From Aurelia coerulea (lineage: Eukaryota > Cnidaria > Scyphozoa > Semaeostomeae > Ulmaridae): 64,000 nucleotides of DNA. The first letter of the stretch is position 1. Each line of letters begins with the position of its first letter. The notes beneath the pieces were generated by a model. That model worked only from the letters and a program-made list of their open reading frames with translations, was not told the DNA's origin and ran no database searches. Shown in pieces: positions 55,301 through 61,886 of this stretch. The translations under genes were made by a program, and so were the position numbers. Location: the NCBI GenBank assembly GCA_039566865.1, contig CM076949.1:6229501-6293500 (forward strand). Reading direction: 5' to 3'.

Positions 55301-58300
55301 TTCTATGCAAACCAATTCGAGAGACTTTTCAGGTATGTCCGTTCGTCTATTGTGTTTTAAAGAATTGCGCACATACACAGCAACTCCACCCCCATTCCTG
55401 TTTCTGTCCTCCCTGTGTAGAGTGTAACCCTCAATCTCGAGCAAGTTATCGGTGATTTCACTATCAAGCTTAGTTTCATTCACTGCCAGGATGTGGATTC
55501 CTTTTTCATGAACTAAGCATTTTATTTCATCTAGATGTAATTGTAAACTATTAACATTTAAAGAAGCAATCACCATTCCCTTGCGGTGACCAAGACGTTG
55601 CACTCCAACAGGGATTATACTAGTATCAGTAGGAATTTTATGAGCAATATCATTTGGCGAAGAGCCCCGTGGGTCATCTTCTTGTTTTTGTCAATACTTG
55701 AAAGATCTTAGTTCTATAATGTTACATGCTAGCTGCTTATTGCCGTTAAAATTAAGATGAAGTCCATCTTTACCTAAATGTTCTTGAATGATATTTTGTT
55801 GCCGGAGAATGTCAACATTCATTTTCTTCAAACTTTGGTTAAATGTATTGATCTTACCATTTAGTTTCGCCAATTCAGCAACGTTCAGCCTACTGTCGGC
55901 ACGTCGGATTATCTCTGAGATGACAATGTGGCAATCTGGTAGTTTTTCCAGAATCACATCCATTACCAATTTCATGCTCCGTAAGATTTCATTAACTGGC
56001 TGTCGTTCTATATCATTTGTGCCGATCACGATGATGATTTTGTCAGGCTTTTTTCTTACGAGCGGTTTTACGTAGTCTTGGAGATCACGGGTATTTGCCC
56101 CAGGGAAACTTCGCACTTTCATATGATATTTCCTGCTCAGTGTTTTTTCATTAATATTGGAAACCATACTGTCACCTACAACGAGGACAGTGTTTTTTCT
56201 CCAAACACCAGGATCTTGGCTTTCATTTTCGGAGTTATCATTTGCAGGATTGTTTTCCTTATTACCATTTGCATCAGTAGTCAAGGAGGCAGAGCCATTT
56301 GGTGCTGAAGAAGCTGACTGAGGAACTTGAGTGATTGCATTTTGAGCAGCGTTGCAATTACCGGTGTTTTTGCTTTGTGGAGCTTCAGCTTTATTTGCCT
56401 GTTTACCTTTTCTCTTCTTCTGTTTAGTGTTCTTTGTTTTCAATAGCTGAGTATTCTTGTTGCTAGGGGACTGTTCATTGACACATGAAGGTTGGACAAT
56501 AACGCTGTTGTTTAGAATCTCATCTGGGACAATCGCTGTTCGCACCTCGGGATTGTTTACGGCATCAGCTCTGAGTTTCAATTTCAGAGAGTAATTTTCC
56601 TCCATTAAGATCAGGTTTTTTGATCGTTCTTCTTGGAGCAAACGATTAAGTTCGACCAAGCTATTAACCATGATTCCCAATGAAGTAATCTGGGCAGTCA
56701 AAGTATCAGGAGGGTAAGAAGTGGAGAAGGAACTCCCCTCTCGTGAGGCGGGTTCGTTCGCCACTCCATACCCCGTTCCACTGGCGTTTGTAGTAGGTGG
56801 CATGTGTTGTAAAATTGCACCCGAATCACCAGATCCATCATGTATCTCATTAATCTCAAACTCACTTGTAGAACATGATTTGTTGTTGATGAAATGGGAA
56901 TTTTCTGTATTCACAATGATTTTGTTGTCTTGAACCATTTGGTCGAGAACACCCTTCGCGGTCTTGTAATTTAGGCCATGCTTGACTTCAGCTTCACGTA
57001 GTATGAGATTTGAATCTGGTTTTTTCTTCTTTTTCTCTCGTATGTCAGTTATGACTTGTTTGATAATATCTTCCAGAGTTTCCATATCTTCTATAAACAA
57101 ATTATCACCAGTATGTGGGAAGCAAGCATCGAGTAAAATTACAATTATTCAGCAGCGTAAAACAAACAGCACGTATCGCGAACAAACCAAGATTGAAGAT
57201 GATCCAGTAAAGATCCAGTAAAGCAATCCTCTCGATTGACGGGGCTAACGTGTAAAAATAATGAAAAATGAAAGAATAATGAAAATGAAATGAAATAATA
57301 TTCCATCAAACGTCGAACAATTGTTCTGGGACACCCTGTAGTTGAACTGATAGCAGTATGGATCCACGGTTTCCGCTTAAAATCTCCAATTTGTATATGG
57401 TGCTCTTGTTTATCAGGGGACGACTATCAGCGGCAGCATAGAAGAAGACATCGATTTTGGGTTCGTGAAATTTATCGGGAAGGACAAACCATAAATTCTT
57501 CACTTGCAGCAGCAAGAGTGTTTACAACCGCCATTTTGTTTAACAATAAATCTGGTGCGAAGAGCTAGAGATTTTAACGTCATGGGATAGAAACGAGGCA
57601 TCATAGGGTAGATACAAAGCACCACGGGATACATTTGGATCGTTGCGATCGCTGGTGGATCGCTGGAATAGAGCAAGTTTCTATCCCAGCGATCCTGATC
57701 GCTGCGATCGCTAGGATCGTTTGTGCATGTTTCCATAAGATCGCTGGGATCGCTAGAGTCGCTGGAGTCGCTTACAGCGATCCAAACGATCGTAACGATT
57801 ATATGGAAACCAGGCTTAAGGGGCTCACAGGTGCAGAGTAAAGTCTACAGGTTATCAAATGCAGCGCTCTAATTCTAATGCAATTCAACAAATAGACAGC
57901 ATTCGACGGGTTGAAGTTCAATCTAAAGTTTGTTACATAAAGCCGGTTTAACTTTGTTAGAGTTAATGGGGTTTAACGCTAGTGTTCATTCGTGGGAGAA
58001 AATAAATAGTTTCACTAACGGGATTAATGACAATTCAGATATATTTTAAAATTTTTAATTGATTATTTTTCAACCTCGTCACTGGGGGGCCTAATAAGAC
58101 GAAAGGCCAAGGGCAGCTGGCATGAGTTTGATTATTTTTGACTGTTTTGAAATAATTTATAACGGTACCAGGTAACCTACAGGTCCTGTATACACTGCAA
58201 CGTTTTCAAATGAAAATGGTACTTCATCATGTCGTCACAGTACTAAACTCCGAAGACAGAATTATTAGTTGCTTCAAAACCAGTGGATCTTATCCCCGGT

Positions 58301-61300
58301 AGGGGGGGGGGCACATAACATGTTCAGGGTACGGGTACGTGCCACCCATATGGGTGGGTTTTTGGGCCCAAAATTCTCTAAACAAGGCTCCTTTTTCGGC
58401 AAATTTTCCATATATAAGGGTGGGATTTCGCTGAAATTCGCAAAAAAATTGTTAAAATGGGCAGTTTTCCGCCAGAATTCGTTATGAGAGTGGATACCAA
58501 AGAAAATTTCGGTAATTAGAAGAGGGTAGCTTTCTGAAAACCAGGCGGCAGACCCCCGTCCATCCATAAGTCATGTGAAGATGAAGTTGCAGTTTTTAGC
58601 GCTGGGATCGCAGAAGTGGTAGAAAAGGCCTAATCGAGTCCGTGTCTCCTTGTCATGACGCTGAAGTGATGGGGAGCTCTACCTGGGATCCAACCCAGTC
58701 CACCTGACTGCTCTGGCTGCAATGTCAGAGGATTACACCACTGTGCCATAACACCACTGCGTCATGTACGTGTATTGAATCTTATCTCTTTGGTCACTTA
58801 AGAGATAAGCCCCGGATCTTATCTCTGTACGTGTATTGAATCAACCATTTCGAAAAAGTAACACATAGCCTGCCTGGCAATTTCATAGCAAACGAAATAG
58901 AAATGAATAGAAAATATAAGGAAACCTTACCAAAAGCATTGACTGTCAGGCCAGTTGAGTCCATTAATGTTACTTGTACGGTGTGTGCATTGTTTTCAAT
59001 TGTAAACCGGCTGCTTGGGACTGTAGAATATCCATTGAATTTGAAGGCGGAGAAATCCTTGTACTCTGAGCTAGATTCGAGGAGTTGAATTGGAGATTGG
59101 CGTGTTTTGTTGCAATTTGGATATGTTTTGTACCAATTTGAGGGACCTGAGTAAGGAAAAAATTAACTGATGAAGATCAAATAAAATCAGCATTATTTGT
59201 ATTGAAGTACATGCTTTTTTTATAAGAAACTTGGATCAGCACTTAGTACTAAAAGCTTCTTAATTTCGCATGAAAATTTCGGTGTTTTAGTAGTAAAAGT
59301 TTCTTAATTAGTTTCTTTTTTTTGGGCCTAAAATTGCGGTATTGTTCGAAGTTGAGCCTTCTTCTCGAGAAACGGCTTCCACTTTGCATTGACATTGTCA
59401 TCAAGAAAAAGCCATGCACATCAAGCCAAAAATTTACCAACTTTGCAGTTAAAAGTCAAAAAAAGACGAATGTACCTCTGTTAGAGAGACATAGAATAAG
59501 AGAGACCTACAGAAATAAAGTTTTAGAGTTTCTTAACTGTTCTTGAGCGTAGTACTAGAGTTGCTTACATTTTTGGTCATCGTAGTACTAGTTTCTTATA
59601 AACCAGTTTCTTATAAAAAAATGTGTACATGGGTTTATTAGGAGCATGTGTGGTTTCGTGTTCGTTTCTCCTTCGCAGCCCCACCTTACTAGCTTACGCC
59701 CCGCAGAGTAATTATATTCTTTTAATGCTGACAGTCCACTGAATAGACTTTCAAATCTAGACAGTTACCTCGTGCGTGCTCTCTCGAAAAAGTGTCTAAA
59801 CACGTTGGAAACAACGGACGGTATAGTGAAAAAAGGGAAAATATTTTTTTAAATGAAATACTTTTTGAATGAAACATATTTTGAACAACTGTAATATGGG
59901 CTTCCTGTGGCCTGAAAAATAAAAACGCTGTGTCGTCCTGGGAACAGTTTGAACACTGAGAGCCCAAGAATGATTAGCAAACTCTTAAAATAAATAGCTC
60001 TAAGATAAATTAAAGTAAATCGCATGAAAAAGCACTGCGCAGGAAACTGCAAAGGACTTGCGAAGGCTTCCTGCGCAGTTTCCTACGCAGCTCTTTTTCA
60101 GGTGATTTATTTTAATTTATTTTAGAGTTATTGATAAGACTTTGCTAATTATTCCTGGGCTCCCTGTGGTTTGAAACCTATTTCATAACAAACGACCACA
60201 AGCAAAGCCAGAGAGCAAGCCCACACAAATCTTGTCCACAATACCTATTCTGAAATTTTAAAGGGGCGCCGTCGTCAAAATGTAAACAAAACGATGATTT
60301 TTGCAGTTTTTTTAAAGGTGATATCACCCAGAATTTTCGTATTTTTTTCAAAATGAAAGTTGCTGTTTGGGCATTAATCATTGTACTTCACTAAGGAACA
60401 AACCAAACATTCATATCTTCTACGATTGCTCGGATATAAGTGGATTTTTAATGGTCGCTTTTTGGTGGCTTGGGTGAAGCCACCAAACAAACTGCAGAGA
60501 ACAATGGATGAACAATGGATAATCGGCGACACGTGCAAGTTTACGGATTTGTTTACTGTTTGACGACGGAGCCCTTTTACGGCCCCGTTCACACTGCTCC
60601 GTATTCATATGAAAACGGATAAAAAAGTATCCGTTTTCGCCTTGCGTTCACACTACTCCACCATGAAAACGGAAACTTTTGAAAACGCACTTTGAAAACG
60701 GAGACTTTTGAAAACGCAAAAACGCAATGTGAACACGGAAAGCGCAAAAACCGATACCTTTGAAAACGCCTGACTCACCACAGGGAATCCACTACTAAGA
60801 TTGCCTTCTAAAAGTAAACTTCGTTTCTTTCCTAAAACTTCGTTTCTTTCCAAAATGATATGATCGCTTTCGAAATTTTCTTTGTCTTCCCTCTGCGATG
60901 CCGCGGTGAGGAGGAATTGGAAGTGCGGAGGAGAACGAACAGAGGAGGAGAACGAACGGAGGAGAGGACAAAGAAAATTTCAAAAGCGATCATATCATTT
61001 TGGAAAGAAACGAAGTTTACTTTTAGAAGGCAATAATAGTAGTGGATTTCCTTGACTCACTCGAAGTAAGTTTAATGCTTGGAGTGTAATGCTTTGTAAT
61101 GCTTTGGCACCAAAACTTCCAATTTCAAAGAGAGGCGGTGGTCTTGTTTTCATGGCATTTTCTATTTTATCTGAAGCAGAGCAATGTAAACGCTTCATCA
61201 TTTTCGTTGCGTCTTCATATCAACCCAGAGCAATGTGAACAGGTAAAACGAATCAATATGAAAGTGGATAAAAACGAATACGGAGCAGTGTGAACATAGC

Positions 61301-61886
61301 CTAAAATCATGCAATATCCTACGAGGAATGAAAGTAGGCCGAGAGGGCAGTAAGGGGCCACATCATTCCAGGCCCTGAACCTCAGAGGGGCTTTCAAAAC
61401 AACGAAGTTGCCCGAGAGAAAGAGCCTTTGCGTTTTCCGAGTAAAAAACCTTTTAAGTATCATTGAGAAAAAATAAAGTCCTCCCTTTCTTGAATTTCTG
61501 TTTCTCCAAGGGCACCAGTTTGTCTTTGCCCCAGCCAATAAATCTACATCTTAAATTAAAAACACCCAAAGGAATTAATTGATTTGATGAACCATAGGGC
61601 CAAATTTTGTTTCTACGTGGTGGGATTTATGTCTTCTTTCGATATGAGTCTGCAAAAGAGACTTGGATATAAATATAGCTCAAGTCATGTATCATAAACG
61701 TTTTTTGAAAGACATAGAAAGCTGATTTTGCAAAATAAACTAAGATGGCAAGGAAAGAAATAACCAATACGCCTGGGCAGCGACATCGTAGTTGGTTTAA
61801 AAAGTGAAACGACTTTTGATATAATCAATCTTACCTTTGGATCCATGGTAACCCCAACTCGAGGCTGCAAGGAAAAGGACCAACAT
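37127..61886 (-). CDS. Alpha-carbonic anhydrase, secreted and GPI-anchor type, 7 coding exons
   Basis: Whole-gene entry. The enzyme hydrates CO2 to bicarbonate and should act outside the cell. Seven exons join in phase to 906 nt (301 residues). Zinc ligands are His99, His101 (IHFHWG) and His127 (MHFVH). Glu111 (GSEHT) and Thr210 (SLTTP) form the catalytic Thr/Glu pair, and His72 fits the proton-shuttle position. Cys29 and Cys214 match the disulfide of secreted isoforms. The end is NNYRPIQ, SIYRSF, then a small-residue stretch (SGS at 275-277) and a hydrophobic tail of about 16 residues (283-298) with almost no cytoplasmic residues, a GPI signal like CA4. No catalytic residue is missing. The N-terminus is uncertain: the visible ATG gives a short signal peptide, and a further upstream exon is possible. 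Family members in corals serve carbon supply or calcification, but the role here is inference. Confidence 0.95.
37661..37954. repeat. Long hairpin (about 290 bp)
   Basis: Arms of roughly 110 bp: GACACCAAGTGTGTGAAAG through TTACTTGGTAGTGAGCCA, mirrored almost exactly to CTTTCACACACTTGGTGTC, with about 65 bp between. ATGAGCGATAGG / CCTATCGCTCAT are the outer ends. CA intron 6. Confidence 0.85.
37960..38302. mobile_element. Fold-back element with 10-bp duplication
   Basis: The inverted ends carry CCAGACCCAATTTCAAAGG / CCTTTGGAATTGGGTCTGG and AATAGTGGTCTGTT in mirror. Direct repeats TCATGGCTCT lie at 37950-37959 and 38302-38311 (one base of ambiguity). The target length of 9-10 bp suggests a MULE-like element (inference). 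It inserted at the right edge of the adjacent hairpin. Confidence 0.75.
38312..38898. other. Carbonic anhydrase intron 6, remainder
   Basis: Nothing recognisable apart from AT-rich intron sequence. Confidence 0.5.
38899..39056 (-). CDS. Carbonic anhydrase coding exon 6
   Basis: Completes Lys181 and encodes residues 182-233: FFHYNGSLTTPQCNEAVQWV, FTEDMKVTHAQ. Includes the catalytic Thr210 and the disulfide Cys214. The acceptor ATCATCAG precedes 39056 and the donor GTATGT follows 38899. Confidence 0.95.
39250..40200. mobile_element. TIR element hosting a nested fold-back element
   Basis: The ends GGGCGCCTACCTTGTAGGAA and TTCCTACAAGGTAGGCGCCC are inverted. Inside, CCCAGTACACAGAGT and GGTGTCCTGTGACCCAGT words recur. 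The element 39571-40164 is inserted in it at TA. Related copies are at about 44407-44755 and 36590-36932. GTCTATT-like direct repeats flank it, imperfectly. CA intron 5. Confidence 0.75.
39571..40164. mobile_element. TA-flanked fold-back element (594 bp)
   Basis: CCGGGTGCGCCAAAATAAAC...GTTTATTTTGGCGCACCCGG with arms of about 250 bp; TA duplications at 39569-39570 and 40165-40166. Non-coding, probably mariner-type (inference). Inserted in the 39.25-kb element. Confidence 0.85.
40512..40816. mobile_element. TIR MITE with 6-bp duplication
   Basis: ACACCCCCGCCCGG at the left and GACGGGGGTGT at the right are inverted; ACTAAA is duplicated at 40506-40511 and 40817-40822. CCGGGG words recur inside. 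CA intron 5. Confidence 0.65.
41051..41595. mobile_element. TA-flanked TIR element (545 bp), second family
   Basis: The left CCGGGTGCCCCATAAAAAAG and right CTTTTTTGGGGACAACCGG are inverted ends. GTACTCCTGTTTGAAAAATC mirrors GATTTTTCAAACGGGAGTAC. TA lies at 41049-41050 and 41596-41597. The right half of the chimera at 14788-15378 belongs to this family. CA intron 5. Confidence 0.8.
41770..42605 (-). pseudogene. LINE 3' fragment (RT C-terminal domain)
   Basis: The minus-strand frame from 42605 reads [54 protein letters not shown] and EDTEHFLLHCPSFDEERRDL, then stops at 42127. AT-rich 3' UTR down to about 41770. 5'-truncated about 18 bp from the splice donor of CA exon 5. Same family as 15730-16410. 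Confidence 0.82.
42624..42696 (-). CDS. Carbonic anhydrase coding exon 5 (73 nt)
   Basis: Residues 157-180: VDKTGKNNTFISKLTAHMKD, ITLA, plus one base of Lys181. Found by the phase gap between exons 4 and 6; its length and GTAAGT donor restore the frame exactly. This is the variable helical stretch after the FGTVME strand. The acceptor CCGCAG has a poor pyrimidine tract. A LINE fragment begins about 20 bp past the donor. Confidence 0.88.
42697..43698. other. Carbonic anhydrase intron 4, part
   Basis: No gene or clear repeat recognised. Confidence 0.45.
43699..44279. mobile_element. TA-flanked fold-back element (581 bp)
   Basis: Same family as 39571-40164, with CCGGGTGCGCC...GGCACACCCGG ends and TA at 43697-43698 and 44280-44281. 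The centre is an ATCGATTAATTG-type palindrome. CA intron 4. Confidence 0.85.
44407..44755. repeat. Copy of the 39.25-kb TIR element
   Basis: Shares GGTGTCCTGTGACCCAGTCC and CACCGGAATTTGAAACCACA with 39250-40200 and ends TTCCTACAAGGTAGGCGCCC, about 30 bp from CA exon 4. The left boundary is uncertain. Confidence 0.65.
44784..44876 (-). CDS. Carbonic anhydrase coding exon 4
   Basis: Residues 126-156: MHFVHVNTAY (third zinc ligand His127), DGLMVFGTVME. Phase 0 to 0. Acceptor TTTCAG, donor GTAAGC. Confidence 0.95.
45000..45475. mobile_element. TIR element (first copy), left end truncated
   Basis: Shares TATCACTTGGTAATAGGGAC, GTGCTATTTAGACAGTTG and GCCCACTTTATAAGAGTAAT with 62434-62967. The inverted right end continues through CAGCAAATCAAAGAACGCAG; the matching left outer end is absent. 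CA intron 3. Confidence 0.75.
45477..45535. repeat. Short hairpin, CGTCCCCAGGGC type
   Basis: TCGTCCCCAGGGCCTTTTCG and GTGCCCTGGGGACGAGG are inverted around a loop of about 20 nt. Confidence 0.6.
45771..46248. mobile_element. Fold-back element (478 bp)
   Basis: The outer arms are AATTCAAAGCGATTAGCAATT and AATTGCTTTGAATCG after TGCAATCGCTA. Mirrored blocks continue inward, including GTTTCTCTGAAACCCAGGTAG against CTACCTTGGTTTCAGAG and CGAGCATATGTCGAAAGAAG against CTTCTTTCGACATATGCTC. CA intron 3. Confidence 0.75.
46468..46574 (-). CDS. Carbonic anhydrase coding exon 3
   Basis: Completes Gly90 and encodes residues 91-125: KPWQIHFHWGATDSVGSEHT, with zinc ligands His99 and His101 and the catalytic Glu111. 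The upstream intron is 12.4 kb and packed with nested elements. Acceptor TTGTTAG, donor GTAAGA. Confidence 0.96.
46575..47270. other. Start of carbonic anhydrase intron 2
   Basis: No gene recognised. At about 46622-46670, CAACAACAACGAAAGTTAGAG is shared with 63016-63060. Confidence 0.45.
47360..47650. repeat. Inverted repeat
   Basis: GTTACGAGTCCAAGTTTGAG / CTCAAACTGGGACTCATAAAC and GGTCTCGGTTTGGT / ACCAAACCGAGACC are mirrored. AGACTCGTTTTG-type words recur to about 48225. Confidence 0.55.
48226..48781. mobile_element. TA-flanked TIR element (556 bp)
   Basis: The ends CACTCCCGTCACGAAAGTAT and ATACTTTCGTGACGGGAGTG have near-perfect arms of about 75 bp (CAAAATGGCGTCGAATTTGACC mirrored). TA is duplicated at 48224-48225 and 48782-48783. 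Tc1/mariner-like, non-coding. Confidence 0.85.
48962..49940. repeat. Tandem segmental duplication, unit 1 (uninterrupted)
   Basis: Contains in order ACAGGTATGCGCGACTAAAA, TTATGGCATATTTGTTGAG, ATGGGCGGCGGTTTTTCTC, CGTTTCTTTTTAATATTCC, GTAGTTGAACTGATAGCAG and GCAGAGTAAAGTC. Unit 2 repeats all of these in order between 49945 and 57860 with insertions. Short frames inside both units are conserved only because the units are recent copies. Confidence 0.88.
50034..50638. mobile_element. TA-flanked fold-back element (605 bp)
   Basis: Ends CCGAGTGCGCCAAAATAAAC...GGCGCACCCGG; TA at 50032-50033 and 50639-50640. Unit 1 has the unoccupied site (GGCATATTTG at about 49096). Confidence 0.9.
51394..52034 (-). 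other. Captured gene fragment with promoter-like motif, 13-bp target duplication
   Basis: 641 bp inserted in the plus-strand LINE, flanked by TGGGAGTCCAACT at 51381-51393 and 52035-52047. On the minus strand it begins with a G run, then TATCCCACAATGCTTTGCG (52016-51998), close to the ZNF143/Staf site found at gene starts. A 68-codon frame follows from ATG 51901 (AAAATAATGG context) to TAG at 51695: MEALQDVNSPILKQNK ... VQRCCGARIVSLDKL. I do not recognise the protein. TTGTTTTCAG/GTGAAA near its end could be a splice donor, so this may be a promoter and first exon copied from a host gene. No poly(A) tail is visible. Confidence 0.65.
51695..51901 (-). CDS. 68-residue hypothetical ORF in the captured fragment
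   Basis: Hydrophilic, with LYSIDQLPGEDIAVKPDEN and two adjacent Cys (QRCCGAR). The ATG has a good context, and the only other start-like signal is the ZNF143-type motif about 100 nt upstream. There is no homologue I can name. It could be the N-terminal exon of a longer host protein (possible donor at FS/GETEH) or a small complete protein. Confidence 0.4.
   Translation of the reverse strand: MEALQDVNSPILKQNKSTQKLYSIDQLPGEDIAVKPDENIVQRCCGARIVSLDKLDENRILFSGETEH
52714..55576 (-). pseudogene. LINE ORF2: endonuclease and reverse transcriptase, one frameshift
   Basis: Starts at the ATG at 55576 (MVIASLNVNSLQLHLDE), the first ATG after the ORF1 stop. The N-terminal APE endonuclease has NETKLD, GGGVAVYVRN, LGDTNCDFS and LSDHYLV. 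The RT has [46 protein letters not shown] and YADD (near residue 676). The frame breaks near 53175: an extra T in a TTTT run diverts it to a stop at 53162. The correct continuation is the overlapping frame to 52714 (LINLYRSITEPHFSYC ... INAFKSKINEK). Otherwise intact, about 950 residues. The error is either a single decay step or an assembly error. Confidence 0.9.
55691..57085 (-). CDS. LINE ORF1 with SGNH esterase domain
   Basis: 464 residues from the ATG at 57085. Residues 1-70 (METLEDIIKQVITDIREKKK ... GVLDQMVQDNKII) look like a small winged-helix fold. Residues about 130-175 are a leucine-rich coiled coil (LVELNRLLQEERSKN), followed by a Lys/Gln/Asn-rich linker. Residues about 300-460 form an SGNH/GDSL-hydrolase-like domain: VVGDSM (Ser306), FPGAN, IGTND and DGLHLN (Asp440, His443). 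ORF1 esterases are known in CR1/L2 LINEs, where they aid ribonucleoprotein formation. Catalytic Ser, Gly, Asn and His blocks are all present. It ends in TGA at 55693-55691, in frame with ORF2. Confidence 0.88.
   Translation of the reverse strand: METLEDIIKQVITDIREKKKKKPDSNLILREAEVKHGLNYKTAKGVLDQMVQDNKIIVNTENSHFINNKSCSTSEFEINEIHDGSGDSGAILQHMPPTTNASGTGYGVANEPASREGSSFSTSYPPDTLTAQITSLGIMVNSLVELNRLLQEERSKNLILMEENYSLKLKLRADAVNNPEVRTAIVPDEILNNSVIVQPSCVNEQSPSNKNTQLLKTKNTKQKKRKGKQANKAEAPQSKNTGNCNAAQNAITQVPQSASSAPNGSASLTTDANGNKENNPANDNSENESQDPGVWRKNTVLVVGDSMVSNINEKTLSRKYHMKVRSFPGANTRDLQDYVKPLVRKKPDKIIIVIGTNDIERQPVNEILRSMKLVMDVILEKLPDCHIVISEIIRRADSRLNVAELAKLNGKINTFNQSLKKMNVDILRQQNIIQEHLGKDGLHLNFNGNKQLACNIIELRSFKY
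57640..57800. repeat. Degenerate GATCGCT repeats
   Basis: At least ten GATCGCTG / GATCGCTA / AGTCGCT units in both orientations (GCGATCCTGATCGCTGCGATCGC) form a self-complementary cluster between parts of duplication unit 2, bordered by GTTTCCATAAGATCG and GATTATATGGAAACC. Confidence 0.75.
57861..58640. other. Intronic stretch without gene
   Basis: A G run at about 58302-58312 begins a segment ending CAGACCCCCGTCC at about 58560, possibly a degenerate MITE. Nothing else recognised. Confidence 0.4.
58640..58765 (-). mobile_element. tRNA-derived SINE head (minus strand)
   Basis: On the minus strand, TGGCACAGTGGTGTAATCC fits box A and GGTTGGATCCC about 45 nt later fits box B of an RNA polymerase III promoter. 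It does not fold as a complete tRNA. About 165 bp from CA exon 2, in intron 2. Confidence 0.6.
58931..59146 (-). CDS. Carbonic anhydrase coding exon 2
   Basis: Residues 18-89 plus one base of Gly90: GPSNWYKTYPNC, RQSPIQLLE, FTIENNAHTVQV and LTVNAFG. Includes Cys29 and the His72 proton-shuttle position. The acceptor TTACTCAG precedes 59146 and the donor GTAAGG follows 58931. Confidence 0.94.
59218..59625. repeat. TTTCTTATAAGAAAC-family repeat, uninterrupted copy
   Basis: Begins TTTTTTATAAGAAACTTGGA and ends GTTTCTTATAAAAAAATG. Matches 28300-31195 without the 2.5-kb insertion. Its TTTTAGTAGTAAAAG at about 59287 is the unoccupied equivalent of the insertion site. CA intron 1, 70 bp from exon 2. 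Confidence 0.8.
59640..60580. other. Carbonic anhydrase intron 1, part
   Basis: At 59990-60125, AAATAAATAGCTCTAAGATAA and GCGCAGGAAACTGC / GCAGTTTCCTACGCAG form a hairpin of about 130 bp. No gene recognised. Confidence 0.45.
60581..61301. mobile_element. Fold-back element with nested inner palindrome
   Basis: The outer ends GGCCCCGTTCACACTGCTCC and GGAGCAGTGTGAACATAGCC are inverted. GAAAACGGA words repeat near the left end. An inner palindrome (about 60800-61042) pairs CTTCTAAAAGTAAACTTCG / CGAAGTTTACTTTTAGAAG and ATGATATGATCGCTTTC / AAGCGATCATATCAT. Confidence 0.75.
61835..61886 (-). CDS. Carbonic anhydrase coding exon 1 (start uncertain)
   Basis: From the ATG at 61886: MLVLFLAASSWGYHGSK plus one base of Gly18. 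SWGY is the usual alpha-CA N-terminus. The hydrophobic run is short for a signal peptide, an in-frame TAA directly precedes the ATG, and CCTTTTCCTTGCAG (acceptor-like) ends at 61865, so the true exon may begin at 61864 with the signal peptide in an unseen upstream exon. The donor is GTAAGA. Confidence 0.7.

Larger units (their letters stand above)
52509..57240 (-). mobile_element. Nearly complete CR1/L2-type LINE, minus strand
   Basis: 5' UTR from about 57240, ORF1 (57085-55691), ORF2 (55576 down to 52714 with one frameshift), an AT-rich 3' UTR, and a 3' end at (ATGAAAAAAAA)2 near 52509-52530. ORF1 and ORF2 share a frame. It sits inside the 3' UTR of the plus-strand LINE 51258-52520. Endonuclease, RT and the esterase-type ORF1 identify the CR1/L2 group. 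Confidence 0.88.
49945..57860. repeat. Tandem segmental duplication, unit 2 (heavily interrupted)
   Basis: Same blocks as unit 1, but split by a fold-back element (50034-50638), by a LINE cluster (51258-57297) and by GATCGCT-type repeats (57640-57800). Pieces of unit 2 are 49945-50033, 50639-51257, 57298-57390 and about 57800-57860. Confidence 0.85.
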
